NCBI GenBank assembly: GCA_900551245.1
Contig: URVC01000007.1
Location: 37,193-101,192 of the forward strand
Source of the DNA: an uncultured bacterium
GTDB lineage: Bacteria > Verrucomicrobiota > Lentisphaeria > Victivallales > Victivallaceae
DNA length: 64,000 bases
Direction: 5' to 3'
Position 1 is the stretch's first letter; every line of letters begins with the position of its first letter. The notes beneath the pieces were generated by a model that was given only the letters and a program-made list of their open reading frames with translations, was not told where the DNA came from and ran no database searches. The translations under genes were made by a program, and so were the position numbers. Shown piece by piece: positions 51,633 through 59,720 of this stretch.

Positions 51633-53075
51633 TTACAGCTCGACTTTGAAATACCCTTCCGGATCACGTTGATCCAGCGGGAGTTCAAGAACTTCTCCAT
51701 ACCGTTCCGCGACCAGCCGGATGCGGAGAGAGCCGGTTGTCCCGGCGGGGAGACGGAAGCGGCAGACGGTCTGTTTTCCCACGGGGAGGATCGTCGGGGT
51801 GTGGCAACGGGCCAGAGTCCGGCCGGCCGGGAGCAGGAGTTCTGTCCGCAACGGTTCATAACAGGGGGCGGTGCCGATATTTTTCCAGCAGACGGCAAGA
51901 TTGCCGTCCCGGTCATATTCGACGCTTTCCGGCACAATCCGGTAGCCGCAACGGCGCGCCATCATCCGCCAGAGCTCTTTCTCGCCTTCCGGGGTGAGGG
52001 CGGCGAACTCTTCCGGGAAAAAGGTGAGATAGGAGTAGATCCGCTTCTCTTTCAGCGGAATGTCGCGATCCACCATCAGGATGCCGAGCCCTTCGGTTTC
52101 GCCGCCACGCTGCCAGCAGGAGATCTGGTGGTTCAGTACGCTGGCAAGTCCCGCCGGAGTGACCAGGTTTTCACAGCAGATCTTGGTTTTTCCCGCATAG
52201 TGGTCGAAGATTCCTGCCACATCCCGGTCGAGATAGGGGTCGGAACTGGGGCGCCATGACTTGCCGATTCCGTTGAATTTGATGCAGATTCCGTGCTCTG
52301 CGAGGTAGTCGTAGATCTCCGGAACCTCATCGATGCCGATCAGGTCGCGTCCGGTCTCCTCGGCGAAGACGGGGGCGCAGATCTCCTGAACGAGTTCCGT
52401 ATCGGGGAAGGCATTCCGGTAGATGTCGATGATCTCCTTGTGCGCCTTGATGTAGGTTTCCCGGGAGAATCCGGCATCGAACCACGGCTGGAGCGGACTG
52501 TGGCTGGAAAGGTGCATTTCCCCCCAGCGCCCCATATGACCGATGCTCACACTCGCCACTTCGGAGCGTCCGTTGTAGCGTTCGCCCATGGCTTTGACGA
52601 GGTGGCGGACCTTCTCGAGGTAGACCTTATCCCAGTAGACCGGGTAGCGGACCGGTTTGTCGGAGTCGTCGGAGAGAAAGTTGAGCGTAAAGCTGTTGCG
52701 GTAAAGTGCCATCGGTTCATCGATGTATTTTGCTCCGGCGTCGAAGACCCACTGCGGTACGCCGTCGTTGTAGAGCGTCCCCCAGGTGTCCATGCCGCGG
52801 ATCTGCAGAGAAACCTTGAATCCGGCGTCAATCCAGGAGTTGATGCATCCCTCCCAGTCGGGGTGCTCCCAGAGAAAATTCCCCTCTTCCGGCTCGAGCA
52901 CGCTCCAGGCGAGGCTGAAGGAGATTTTGTCGGTGAGTTTCTCCCGCAGAAACCAGGCGTCGGCGGGAACTTCGTCAAACCGTACCTTGTTTCTGCCGCG
53001 CTGAAGGTAAAAGATGCCGCAGCCCGGATTGCGGAGAATCTCCTCCGTGTAGTGGGGAATTGCACAGCTTGCCAT
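51633..53075 (-). CDS. DUF4832-like, glycoside-hydrolase-fold (beta/alpha barrel) protein
   Basis: 480 residues from ATG 53075, which has AAAGGA upstream. The N-terminal part looks like a (beta/alpha)8 hydrolase: ISFSLAWSVLEPEEGNFLWEHPDWEG, the acidic VSIGHMGRWGEMH near 187-199 (position of an acid/base Glu), and ENLVTPAG later. The C-terminal beta domain (about 385-480) resembles the DUF4832 tail. No signal peptide, so cytosolic. A LacI-type gene is just upstream, and their shared operator suggests sugar-induced expression. The substrate is unknown. Confidence 0.65.
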   Translation of the reverse strand: MASCAIPHYTEEILRNPGCGIFYLQRGRNKVRFDEVPADAWFLREKLTDKISFSLAWSVLEPEEGNFLWEHPDWEGCINSWIDAGFKVSLQIRGMDTWGTLYNDGVPQWVFDAGAKYIDEPMALYRNSFTLNFLSDDSDKPVRYPVYWDKVYLEKVRHLVKAMGERYNGRSEVASVSIGHMGRWGEMHLSSHSPLQPWFDAGFSRETYIKAHKEIIDIYRNAFPDTELVQEICAPVFAEETGRDLIGIDEVPEIYDYLAEHGICIKFNGIGKSWRPSSDPYLDRDVAGIFDHYAGKTKICCENLVTPAGLASVLNHQISCWQRGGETEGLGILMVDRDIPLKEKRIYSYLTFFPEEFAALTPEGEKELWRMMARRCGYRIVPESVEYDRDGNLAVCWKNIGTAPCYEPLRTELLLPAGRTLARCHTPTILPVGKQTVCRFRLPAGTTGSLRIRLVAERYGEVLELPLDQRDPEGYFKVEL

Positions 53076-53101
53076 TGAGAAATCCTTTCTGTTTGTGTGG
53101 T

Positions 53102-53119
53102 TGATATAACGTTTGCTCA
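53102..53119 (-). promoter_or_regulatory. LacI-family operator upstream of the DUF4832-like gene
   Basis: On the minus strand TGAGCAAACGTTATATCA, centred on the palindromic AACGTT common in LacI-family sites. It lies 27 nt before the ATG and includes a TATATC that could be the -10 box. The reverse orientation of the same 18-mer occurs before the lacI-type gene. Confidence 0.7.
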
Positions 53120-53135
53120 ACGTGGCAAAAAAATT

Positions 53136-54149
53136 TCATTCAGAACCGGTCAGGCCGATGCGCCCTTCAGGGAGGCGGATGCGGTGAAATTCCGATTGCG
53201 GAACGAATTGCGACGGAATGACGACATTTTCCGTCCGCCCGGAACGGGCGAGTTCGACGGCGGCGGCCACCGAACGCCGTACCAGTTCGGCGGTGTCGCT
53301 GTAGATCACCCCCTCGAGCAGGGGATTCTCGAGTAGTTCGGTGCAGAAGTTGCAATGGGTGACCACCGCCGGACGGTAACCGGGGAATTCACGGTGAATC
53401 AACGAGAGAAATGTGGTTGCGTTGCGCATTCCGTTGAGCAGTACCGCGGGCGGAGCCGCTTCGCAGAGTCGGTGCAGAGCCTCCTCCGCCTCCTTGCGGG
53501 GGGAGGGGATCAGGTGGCGGGTGAACTGCACTTGATGCCGGTGACAGCCGGTTTCCGCCAGTCGGTGCCAGGTGTCGGACGCACTCAGGGCAAGCGTCAC
53601 ACGGCCGGCTCCCCGTTCGCCGAGAAAACGGACCGCTTCGGCGACGCTTGCGGCGAGGTCGATGGAGGCGGTGGCATACTCTTCCGACTGCTGATCCATC
53701 AGCAGGAGCATGTCGCGGCGCAGCCCGGCCGGCGGATTCTCTTTCAGAATGTCGGAGAGATTCTCGTAACAGAGGATGGCGTCCACCTGACGGGAAAGCA
53801 GTTCTTCCAGTGCATGCATCTCCTCCTCTTTGCCGTGACGGCAGAGCGAGATCAGCAGTTGACAGCCGTGCCGCGACGCCTCCTGCAATGCCGCGTCGGC
53901 AAAGTGGGCGAAATAGGGATTGGTGAAGTTGCTGACCACCAGCCCGAGCATGCCGGTGCGGCCGCCGCGCAACGCACGTGCCGCCGAGGAGGGGCGGTAG
54001 CCGAGCCGTTGGATGGCGTCGGCAATCCGCTGCCGCGTCTCGGCGGACATCCTGCCGCGCGGATCCTGATTCACATATTTGGAAACCAGCGGAAAGGAGA
54101 CTCCCGCCAGTTGCGCCACATCCTTGAGTGTCGCCCGTTTCCGCTCCAT
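53136..54149 (-). CDS. LacI-family transcriptional repressor
   Basis: 337 residues. The N-terminal helix-turn-helix TLKDVAQLAGVSFPLVSKYVN and hinge GYRPSSAARALRGGRTGMLGLVV are followed by a periplasmic-binding-protein-like effector domain (NFTNPYFAHFADAALQEA onward). It should bind the two identical 18-bp operators that flank it, 53102-53119 and 54171-54188, repressing itself and the downstream hydrolase-like gene until its sugar appears. There are 60 nt between its stop and the hydrolase start. Confidence 0.93.
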   Translation of the reverse strand: MERKRATLKDVAQLAGVSFPLVSKYVNQDPRGRMSAETRQRIADAIQRLGYRPSSAARALRGGRTGMLGLVVSNFTNPYFAHFADAALQEASRHGCQLLISLCRHGKEEEMHALEELLSRQVDAILCYENLSDILKENPPAGLRRDMLLLMDQQSEEYATASIDLAASVAEAVRFLGERGAGRVTLALSASDTWHRLAETGCHRHQVQFTRHLIPSPRKEAEEALHRLCEAAPPAVLLNGMRNATTFLSLIHREFPGYRPAVVTHCNFCTELLENPLLEGVIYSDTAELVRRSVAAAVELARSGRTENVVIPSQFVPQSEFHRIRLPEGRIGLTGSE

Positions 54150-54170
54150 CGGTTGCCTTCTTCTTTTTTT

Positions 54171-54188
54171 TGAGCAAACGTTATATCA
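54171..54188 (+). promoter_or_regulatory. LacI-family operator at the regulator's own promoter
   Basis: TGAGCAAACGTTATATCA, identical to the site at 53102-53119 but in the opposite orientation to transcription. It starts a few bases after the predicted transcription start, so binding would block elongation. Confidence 0.7.
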
Positions 54189-54200
54189 TTCCGGTGGGAT

Positions 54201-54229
54201 AATATAGTACGGAACATCCGGCTTGTCAA
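54201..54229 (-). promoter_or_regulatory. Promoter of the lacI-type gene
   Basis: -35 TTGACA (54224-54229), 17-nt spacer, -10 TATATT (54201-54206). This is close to full consensus. Confidence 0.75.
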
Positions 54230-54240
54230 TGGCGGGGAGG

Positions 54241-55602
54241 TTATTTTTTTTCGCGGGCGATTCCACGGAAGAAGAACCAGAGGAACGGCAGGCATCCGGC
54301 GAAGGCGCAGAGATCGGAACAGGTCTGGGTGTACTGCACGCCGGCAAGTCCGAAGAAACGGGGCAGAATCAGGATCAGCGGCAGGAAATAGATGCCCTGC
54401 CGGGTGGCCGAGATGAACAGCGCCTGAAACGCTTTGCCGACCGACTGGAAAAGCATGTTGGAGAGCACGATCGTCGATTGCAGCGGCAGTGCCAGGCACT
54501 GGGCGCGGAACGCGGTCGCGCCGATTTCGATGAGCTGGGGATCGTCCGGCTGAAAGACGGAGATGATCTCCGGGGCGAAGCAGAAGCCGAGCACGGCAAG
54601 ACAGGTGAGAAAGACCGTTCCGTTTTTCACGGCGAAGAAGAACGCCTCCCGGACCCGTTCGTACTTCCGCGCTCCGTAGTTGTATCCGGCGACCGGCTGG
54701 AAGCCCTGGCCGAAGCCGATCAGAGCCGAGAGGAGGAAGTGGAAGATCCTCCCGACGATCGACATCGCCGCGACTGCCGCGTCGCCGTAGGCACCGGCGC
54801 TGACGTTCAGCGCCACGGTGGAAACGCCCGCCAGCCCCTGCCGGCAGAAGGAGGAGGCGCCGATCTTCAGGATTTCGAAATAGAGCGCACGGTCGCGGGA
54901 GATGCAGGCGGGATTCAGCCGGGTGATGCTGCGCCCGGCGAGAAAGAACCCGAGCAGGATGAGAAGGCTGACGCACTGACTGATCAGCGTGGCGATTGCC
55001 GCTCCGGCGATTCCGAGGTCGAACGTGAAGATGAAGAGCGGGTCGAGCGCGATGTTCAGCACGCCGCCGAAGCCGAGCCCGACGGTGGAAAAGATCGCTT
55101 TCCCTTCGGCGCGGAGCGTGTTGTTGAGCACGATGGAACAGCAGAGCACAGCGGTGCCGAGAAAGATGTAGCGGGCGTAATCCCGCGCGTAGGGCAGGAT
55201 GGTCGGCGTCGCCCCGAGCAGTGTGAGCAGCGGGCGGCTGAAGAGAAGGCCGACGGCGGAGAGAACGATGCCGAGCAGCAGCGCCAGCGCGAACGCGCTG
55301 GAAACCGCCCGGTCGGCGGTGCGTTTGTCCTGTCGCCCGAGGGCGCGGGAGACCATGCTGCCGCAGCCGATTCCGACGGTGAAGCCGACCGCCTGGATGA
55401 ACGCCATGATGGCGAAGACGATTCCGACCGCGCCGGCGGCGCTGGTTCCCAGCCGGGCGACGAAAAAGGTGTCCGCCATGTTGTAGAACGACGTGATCAA
55501 CATGGTGAAGATGGTCGGAATGGCCAGAGATACGACCAGACCGGGCACCGGCGTTTCAGTCATCCGCCGGAATTGCCGGAGTTCGGCATCGGTATGCTCC
55601 AT
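54241..55602 (-). CDS. MATE-family efflux transporter, MepA-like (2)
   Basis: 453 residues with 12 membrane helices. TPVPGLVVSLAIPTIFTMLITSFYNMADTFFV and the second-half GFGQGFQPVAGYNYGARKYERV are MATE hallmarks; the latter is typical of MepA-type members, which are often controlled by MarR proteins. It begins 15 nt after the MarR-family gene on the same strand. Its drug or metabolite range is unknown. The mirror pair at 56240-58140 encodes a second MarR and MATE. Confidence 0.9.
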   Translation of the reverse strand: MEHTDAELRQFRRMTETPVPGLVVSLAIPTIFTMLITSFYNMADTFFVARLGTSAAGAVGIVFAIMAFIQAVGFTVGIGCGSMVSRALGRQDKRTADRAVSSAFALALLLGIVLSAVGLLFSRPLLTLLGATPTILPYARDYARYIFLGTAVLCCSIVLNNTLRAEGKAIFSTVGLGFGGVLNIALDPLFIFTFDLGIAGAAIATLISQCVSLLILLGFFLAGRSITRLNPACISRDRALYFEILKIGASSFCRQGLAGVSTVALNVSAGAYGDAAVAAMSIVGRIFHFLLSALIGFGQGFQPVAGYNYGARKYERVREAFFFAVKNGTVFLTCLAVLGFCFAPEIISVFQPDDPQLIEIGATAFRAQCLALPLQSTIVLSNMLFQSVGKAFQALFISATRQGIYFLPLILILPRFFGLAGVQYTQTCSDLCAFAGCLPFLWFFFRGIAREKK

Positions 55603-55617
55603 GAAAGTGCGCGCCTC

Positions 55618-56049
55618 CTATTCCAGCGACATCCCGGTGAGGTTCCGGTACATGCGCTTGAGGAAGCGCTGAAACAGCTCCGCCTCTTCCGGCGTGAATC
55701 CGGAGAGCGAGCACTGGTTGATCGCGCCGATTCGCGGACGGATTTCCGTCTCGTAGAGCCAGCTCCCCGCCTCGGTGAGCGCGATGCGGGTTGCTCGGCG
55801 GTCTCCGGAATGGGTGTCCCGCCGGATCAGGCCGTTCTCCTCCAGACTGTTCAGCAGTTTGGAGATGGTCGCCGCCTCGATGTCGCACGCCGCGGCGAGA
55901 TCTTTCTGAAGACACTCGCCGTTCAACGCCAGAAAGGTCAGCAGCTTCGGCTGCCCCGGGGAGAGCCCGATCAGCGCCATCTCCGGGCGAACCCGGTTTT
56001 TCTGTGCGTGGAATACTTTCAGAACCAGCAAATTGAAGGGAAGTTTCAT
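55618..56049 (-). CDS. MarR-family transcriptional regulator (A)
   Basis: 143 residues from ATG 56049. Winged helix: LSPGQPKLLTFLALN, ECLQKDLAAACDIEAATISKLLNSLEENGLIRRD, then the wing DRRATRIALTEAG. The C-terminal helices form the dimer interface. The longer open frame upstream is AT-rich and has no family match. It almost certainly controls the MATE gene that follows and perhaps the divergent cassette. Repression should be relieved by a phenolic or drug ligand. Confidence 0.9.
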   Translation of the reverse strand: MKLPFNLLVLKVFHAQKNRVRPEMALIGLSPGQPKLLTFLALNGECLQKDLAAACDIEAATISKLLNSLEENGLIRRDTHSGDRRATRIALTEAGSWLYETEIRPRIGAINQCSLSGFTPEEAELFQRFLKRMYRNLTGMSLE

Positions 56050-56062
56050 CGCTCTGGAATAC

Positions 56063-56093
56063 TGGAAATTAGTTTGCTTGCTTATTGTTTCAA
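56063..56093 (-). promoter_or_regulatory. Promoter of MarR-A with half-site TGGAAAT
   Basis: -35 TTGAAA (56088-56093), 16-nt spacer, -10 TAATTT (56066-56071). The 7-mer TGGAAAT (56063-56069, plus strand) overlaps the -10 box and is the same 7-mer that forms the palindrome at 56204-56220. Confidence 0.4.
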
Positions 56094-56171
56094 AGCTAAC
56101 TATATCCCCGTTCCGGGGAATTTTCAAGCGGGAATCGGAAGAAAAAGCTCTCTTTTTTTTCAAAATACAAG

Positions 56172-56220
56172 TTGCGATCCGGGGAAATTGGAGGTATATT
56201 AATATTTCCAAAATGGAAAT
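56172..56220 (+). promoter_or_regulatory. Promoter of MarR-B/MATE with operator-like palindrome
   Basis: -35 TTGCGA (56172-56177), 17-nt spacer, -10 TATATT (56195-56200). The perfect palindrome ATTTCCA-AAA-TGGAAAT (56204-56220) lies right at the expected transcription start, the usual place for a MarR operator. Confidence 0.6.
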
Positions 56221-56239
56221 GTTTTAAAATGGAACTACT

Positions 56240-56692
56240 ATGAGCGATCATTTTTTTGAGCTGTTTCGCCGGGTGGATCACTTCCGGCGGAGCTGCGTGA
56301 ACAGTTACTGGGAGAGGTGCGGCGGGGATGACCCGATTGCCCGGCTGACGCCGCGGCAGCGGATTCATCTGTTCGCGGTAATGCTGTGTGAACCCTGTTC
56401 TCTGCAGGAGTTTATGAGTCACACCGGGCTGTCGGCGCCGGCGGCGTCGGCGGCGATTGAGAAGCTGGTCCGGTGCGGAATGGTGATCCGCAGTCAGAGC
56501 GAGACCGACCGCCGTAGCGTCGTGCTGACGATGGAGCCGGGAATCCGGCGCGCCGTGCAGGAGATCGACCAGCTGTTCCGGGCGCGCTTTCTCGAACAGC
56601 TCCGGGAGTGTTCCCCCGGGAATGTCGCGGAATTTGACCGGATTGCCGGTCTTCTTTTGAATGAGTTCGATCAGAAAGGGATCCTGCAATGA
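56240..56692 (+). CDS. MarR-family transcriptional regulator (B)
   Basis: 150 residues. Winged helix: LTPRQRIHLFAVML, CSLQEFMSHTGLSAPAASAAIEKLVRCGMVIRS, and wing TDRRSVVLTMEPG. It is distinct in sequence from MarR-A. The stop shares ATGA with the MATE gene, so regulator and transporter are co-translated. The palindrome at 56204-56220 is its likely operator. Confidence 0.9.
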   Translation: MSDHFFELFRRVDHFRRSCVNSYWERCGGDDPIARLTPRQRIHLFAVMLCEPCSLQEFMSHTGLSAPAASAAIEKLVRCGMVIRSQSETDRRSVVLTMEPGIRRAVQEIDQLFRARFLEQLRECSPGNVAEFDRIAGLLLNEFDQKGILQ

Positions 56693-58140
56693 GCGCCAAG
56701 AAAAATCAGGCAATCTACACGCGCGGCCCCATCGGCAGGACGATGATGAAAACCGCGTTTGCGATGGTGGCGGGCACGCTGGCGATGTCCGGCTACAACA
56801 TTGCGGACACCTTCTTCGTCGGTCAGCTCCATTCGGAGATTCCGCTGGCGGCGATGGGGTTCACCTTTCCGGTCATCATGTTGATCGGCTGTGTCTTCCG
56901 CGGGCTTGGCGTCGGAGTGATGACCACGGCGGCGCAGGCGCTGGGCGGTGGGCGGCACGGCCGGGCGGCGCGGCTGGCGACTTCCGGACTGGTGCTGGTG
57001 TTCCTCTTTTCCGTGGTGCTGGCGGTGCTCGGCATGGTGACGATCAACGGCACGTTCGAGTGTTTCGGCGCACAGGGCGAAGCGCTCGCGGAAGTGAAAA
57101 AATATATGAACATCTGGTATTTCGGCTGTGCGACCGCTTCGCTTTCGATGGTGGGCAACGATCTCTTGATCGCGGCCGGCGACTCCCGGGTTGCCAGCGG
57201 CATGATGATGGCGGGCATGATCGTCAACGTGATTCTCGACCCGCTCTTCATCTTCGGCGTGGGACCGTTTCCCGCGATGGGAATCAGCGGCGCGGCGCTT
57301 GCGACGATTTTCTCGCAACTGCTGGCGACGGTGACGCTGCTCTGGCTGCTCTACCGGCGGCATGGATTGATCGTTCCGGAGGTGATGCCGTGGCGGCAGC
57401 TCCGGTCGGCGTGGATGCTGATGATCCGCTTTGCGGTTCCGGCCGCGCTCGGCATGCTGCTCATGCCGATCGGGAGCGCGGTCATCACCCGGATCACCGC
57501 CGAATTCGGCAATACCGCGGTGGCGGCGACGGCGGCGGCGGGCCGGCTGGAGATGGTCGCCTTCATCTTCCCGATGGCGCTGGGAATTTCACTGCTGCCG
57601 ATGATCGGGCAGAACTACGGGGCGCGCCTCTACAGCCGGATCAACCAGTGCCGGCGGTTTGCCATGCGGTTCGCCTTCTGGTTTCTGCTGGTGATGGCGG
57701 GGATCTATTTCGTGTTCGCGCCGCAGCTGGTGCGCTTCTTCTCCGCCGATCCCGGCGTGCAGGAGATCATGGTTGTCTACATGCGGATTATTCCGTTCGG
57801 CTTCGGCATGATTGAAATACACCGCTACAGCGGGTTCTTCTTCACCGGTTGCGGATTGCCGTCGATTGCGGCATGGCTCAACGCGTTGCGGATTGTCGGG
57901 CTGATGATTCCGCTGTCGCTTCTGGCGCTCTGGCTCGGAAGCCTCGCCGGACTCTTCTGGGCGCGGCTGGCGGCGGACCTGCTCGCCGGCGGCATCGGCT
58001 GGTTCCTCGCGTCGAAGATGACCCGCCGTCTGCCCGGAGACGGGGAGCCGCCGCCGGTCCGCTCCGCCGGCATGGGCTGGCGGAGGATGCTCCCGCGCCG
58101 GTTGCTCGCCATCGCGGAGGCGAAGAGCAACCTCAACTGA
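56689..58140 (+). CDS. MATE-family efflux transporter (3)
   Basis: 483 residues with 12 membrane helices. GPIGRTMMKTAFAMVAGTLA then SGYNIADTFFVGQL in the first half and GISLLPMIGQNYGARLYSR in the second are MATE motifs. It is co-translated with MarR-B. Compared with the divergent MepA-like gene, it belongs to another branch (for example GQNYGARLY versus GYNYGARKY). The C-terminal tail is basic. The substrate is unknown. Confidence 0.9.
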   Translation: MSAKKNQAIYTRGPIGRTMMKTAFAMVAGTLAMSGYNIADTFFVGQLHSEIPLAAMGFTFPVIMLIGCVFRGLGVGVMTTAAQALGGGRHGRAARLATSGLVLVFLFSVVLAVLGMVTINGTFECFGAQGEALAEVKKYMNIWYFGCATASLSMVGNDLLIAAGDSRVASGMMMAGMIVNVILDPLFIFGVGPFPAMGISGAALATIFSQLLATVTLLWLLYRRHGLIVPEVMPWRQLRSAWMLMIRFAVPAALGMLLMPIGSAVITRITAEFGNTAVAATAAAGRLEMVAFIFPMALGISLLPMIGQNYGARLYSRINQCRRFAMRFAFWFLLVMAGIYFVFAPQLVRFFSADPGVQEIMVVYMRIIPFGFGMIEIHRYSGFFFTGCGLPSIAAWLNALRIVGLMIPLSLLALWLGSLAGLFWARLAADLLAGGIGWFLASKMTRRLPGDGEPPPVRSAGMGWRRMLPRRLLAIAEAKSNLN

Positions 58141-58172
58141 ATGGAACGGACGCGGCACCGGCGCTTTTCGGC

Positions 58173-58201
58173 TTGATATTCCACCGGAATTCGTATATAT
58201 T
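58173..58201 (+). promoter_or_regulatory. Promoter of the FMN reductase gene
   Basis: -35 TTGATA (58173-58178), 17-nt spacer, -10 TATATT (58196-58201), 32 nt before the ATG, with GGAGGA between. Confidence 0.65.
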
Positions 58202-58233
58202 GCCTCCGGGTCACCAATCATGGAGGAAATATC

Positions 58234-58779
58234 ATGGGCAGAAAAGTTCTGGTTCTGACCGGGAGTCCCCGGCGGAACGGCAACAGTTTCGCATTGGCCG
58301 ACGCATTCATCCGCGGAGCGGAGGCCGCCGGGCACGAGGTGATGCGGTTCGACGCCGCGTCGGCTTCGATTCAGGGATGCCACGCCTGCAACCAGTGTTA
58401 CCGGCAGGGGCAGGCGTGTGTGTTTCACGACGACTTCAACCGGCTGGCTCCCATGCTGGAGGAGGCGGAGGTTCTGGCGCTTATCACCCCGCTCTACTGG
58501 TTCAGTTTTCCGGCGCAGATCAAGGCGGCGATCGACAAATTCTACGCACTGCTGGTCGGCGAACGGGAGTGGAAGATTCGGGAATCCCTCCTGATGGTCA
58601 CCGCCGAAACCGGCGACATGCAGGACTTCGACGGCGTCGTCCGCACCTTCGAGCTGATGAACTCCTACCTCAAGTGGAAGGAGCGCGGCCGACTGCTGGT
58701 GCCGAACGTCAACCTGCCGGGCGACATCACCGGTACCGGAGCCGCCGCCACGGCGGAAAAGCTGGGCCGTTCGCTCTGA
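58234..58779 (+). CDS. NADPH-dependent FMN reductase / flavodoxin-like protein
   Basis: 181 residues. Flavodoxin fold: VLVLTGSPRRNGNSFALADAF binds FMN phosphate, TPLYWFSFPAQIKAAIDKFY is the second flavin loop. GCHACNQCYRQGQACVFHDD (near 49-68) is the Cys-bearing insert of iron-sulfur-flavoprotein-like relatives. It probably reduces flavin, quinone or another acceptor in the cytoplasm. It is a single gene, convergent with the HAD phosphatase (24 bp apart). Confidence 0.88.
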   Translation: MGRKVLVLTGSPRRNGNSFALADAFIRGAEAAGHEVMRFDAASASIQGCHACNQCYRQGQACVFHDDFNRLAPMLEEAEVLALITPLYWFSFPAQIKAAIDKFYALLVGEREWKIRESLLMVTAETGDMQDFDGVVRTFELMNSYLKWKERGRLLVPNVNLPGDITGTGAAATAEKLGRSL

Positions 58780-58803
58780 GTGTTCCGTTCCCGGGCAGGG
58801 GGA

Positions 58804-59610
58804 TCAGCGGCGAAGCTGTCGCTCCTCCTCCCGCCAGAGCTGCTGGAGCTCCCCCAGGTCGTTGACCCGGTAATCGGGGTGGATTCCCGCGGCGGGAGTG
58901 AGATCCGCGCCGGGACCGGTGATCTGGCAGGTGAGGGTTCCGGCGGCGACGCCGACCGCAATGTCGGTGGCCAGCCGGTCCCCCGCCATCAAACAGGCCT
59001 CCACCGGCACATGCCGGCGGGCCGCCGCCGCACGAAGCATGCCCGGGTCGGGCTTCCCCAGCACCTTGAGCCGGACACCGGTTGCGGTTTCGAGGCAGGC
59101 GGTCAGCGCGCCGCAGTCCGGCAGCCAGGTGGGCTGGTCGGTCGGGCAGAAAGGGTCCGGGTGGGTGGCGAAACCGGGAATGCCCTGTTTCAGAAACCAG
59201 GCGGCACGGCAGAGCTGTTCGTAGACCAGTTCGCGATCGAAAGCGACGATCACCGCCTCCGGCGCGCTTTCGTCGAGCTGGAATCCCGCCGCTTCGAAGG
59301 CCGGGCGGATGCACGCCATCCCGAGCAGAAAAATCCGCCGGATTTCCGGATGATTGCGTTTCAGGAAATCGATCGTGTAGTCGGTTGAAATATAGAACTC
59401 CTCCGGACTTGCATCGATCCCCATCGCGTGAAGTTTCTCCCCATACTGTTCCGTGCTGCAGGAGGAGTTGTTCGAGAGAAAGGTGTGCCCGATCTCCCGC
59501 TCCGCCAGAAAACGCAGAAAGGGCAGGGTGGTCGGATAGAGCCGCCCTCCATGATAGATCGTCCCATCCATGTCAAGAAAGATGTGACGTACGCCGCACA
59601 GATGCCGCAT
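58804..59610 (-). CDS. HAD-superfamily (NagD/IIA type) phosphatase
   Basis: 268 residues. HAD motif I is FLDMDGTIYHGG near 11-22, motif II LSNNSS near 45, motif III includes Lys in LGKPDPGM near 185, and motif IV MAGDRLATDIAVG near 207. The cap between II and III is of the NagD type. Such enzymes dephosphorylate sugar or nucleotide monophosphates. The leader contains two GTAAACAA direct repeats. It is the last gene of a minus-strand series with recN, tsaC and a symporter. Confidence 0.85.
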   Translation of the reverse strand: MRHLCGVRHIFLDMDGTIYHGGRLYPTTLPFLRFLAEREIGHTFLSNNSSCSTEQYGEKLHAMGIDASPEEFYISTDYTIDFLKRNHPEIRRIFLLGMACIRPAFEAAGFQLDESAPEAVIVAFDRELVYEQLCRAAWFLKQGIPGFATHPDPFCPTDQPTWLPDCGALTACLETATGVRLKVLGKPDPGMLRAAAARRHVPVEACLMAGDRLATDIAVGVAAGTLTCQITGPGADLTPAAGIHPDYRVNDLGELQQLWREEERQLRR

Positions 59611-59633
59611 CGCCGGAATCCCCGTTGTTCGGT

Positions 59634-59683
59634 TTGTTTACTTGCTTGTTTACTAAATATAAAACGAAAAGTAAAAACAGCAA
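59634..59683 (-). promoter_or_regulatory. Promoter of the HAD gene with direct repeats
   Basis: -35 TTGCTG (59678-59683), 18-nt spacer, -10 TATTTA (59654-59659). Just downstream are two copies of GTAAACAA (59634-59641 and 59646-59653) separated by four bases, 12-bp periodicity, a possible regulator site. Confidence 0.35.
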
Positions 59684-59720
59684 GCGGAAAAATCGATTTT
59701 TTTCAAAGAAGGAACTGGAT

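Noticed and set aside
54223..56202. A 659-codon open frame on the plus strand across MATE and MarR-A
   Set aside because: Very charged antisense shadow; the minus strand encodes clear MATE and MarR domains.
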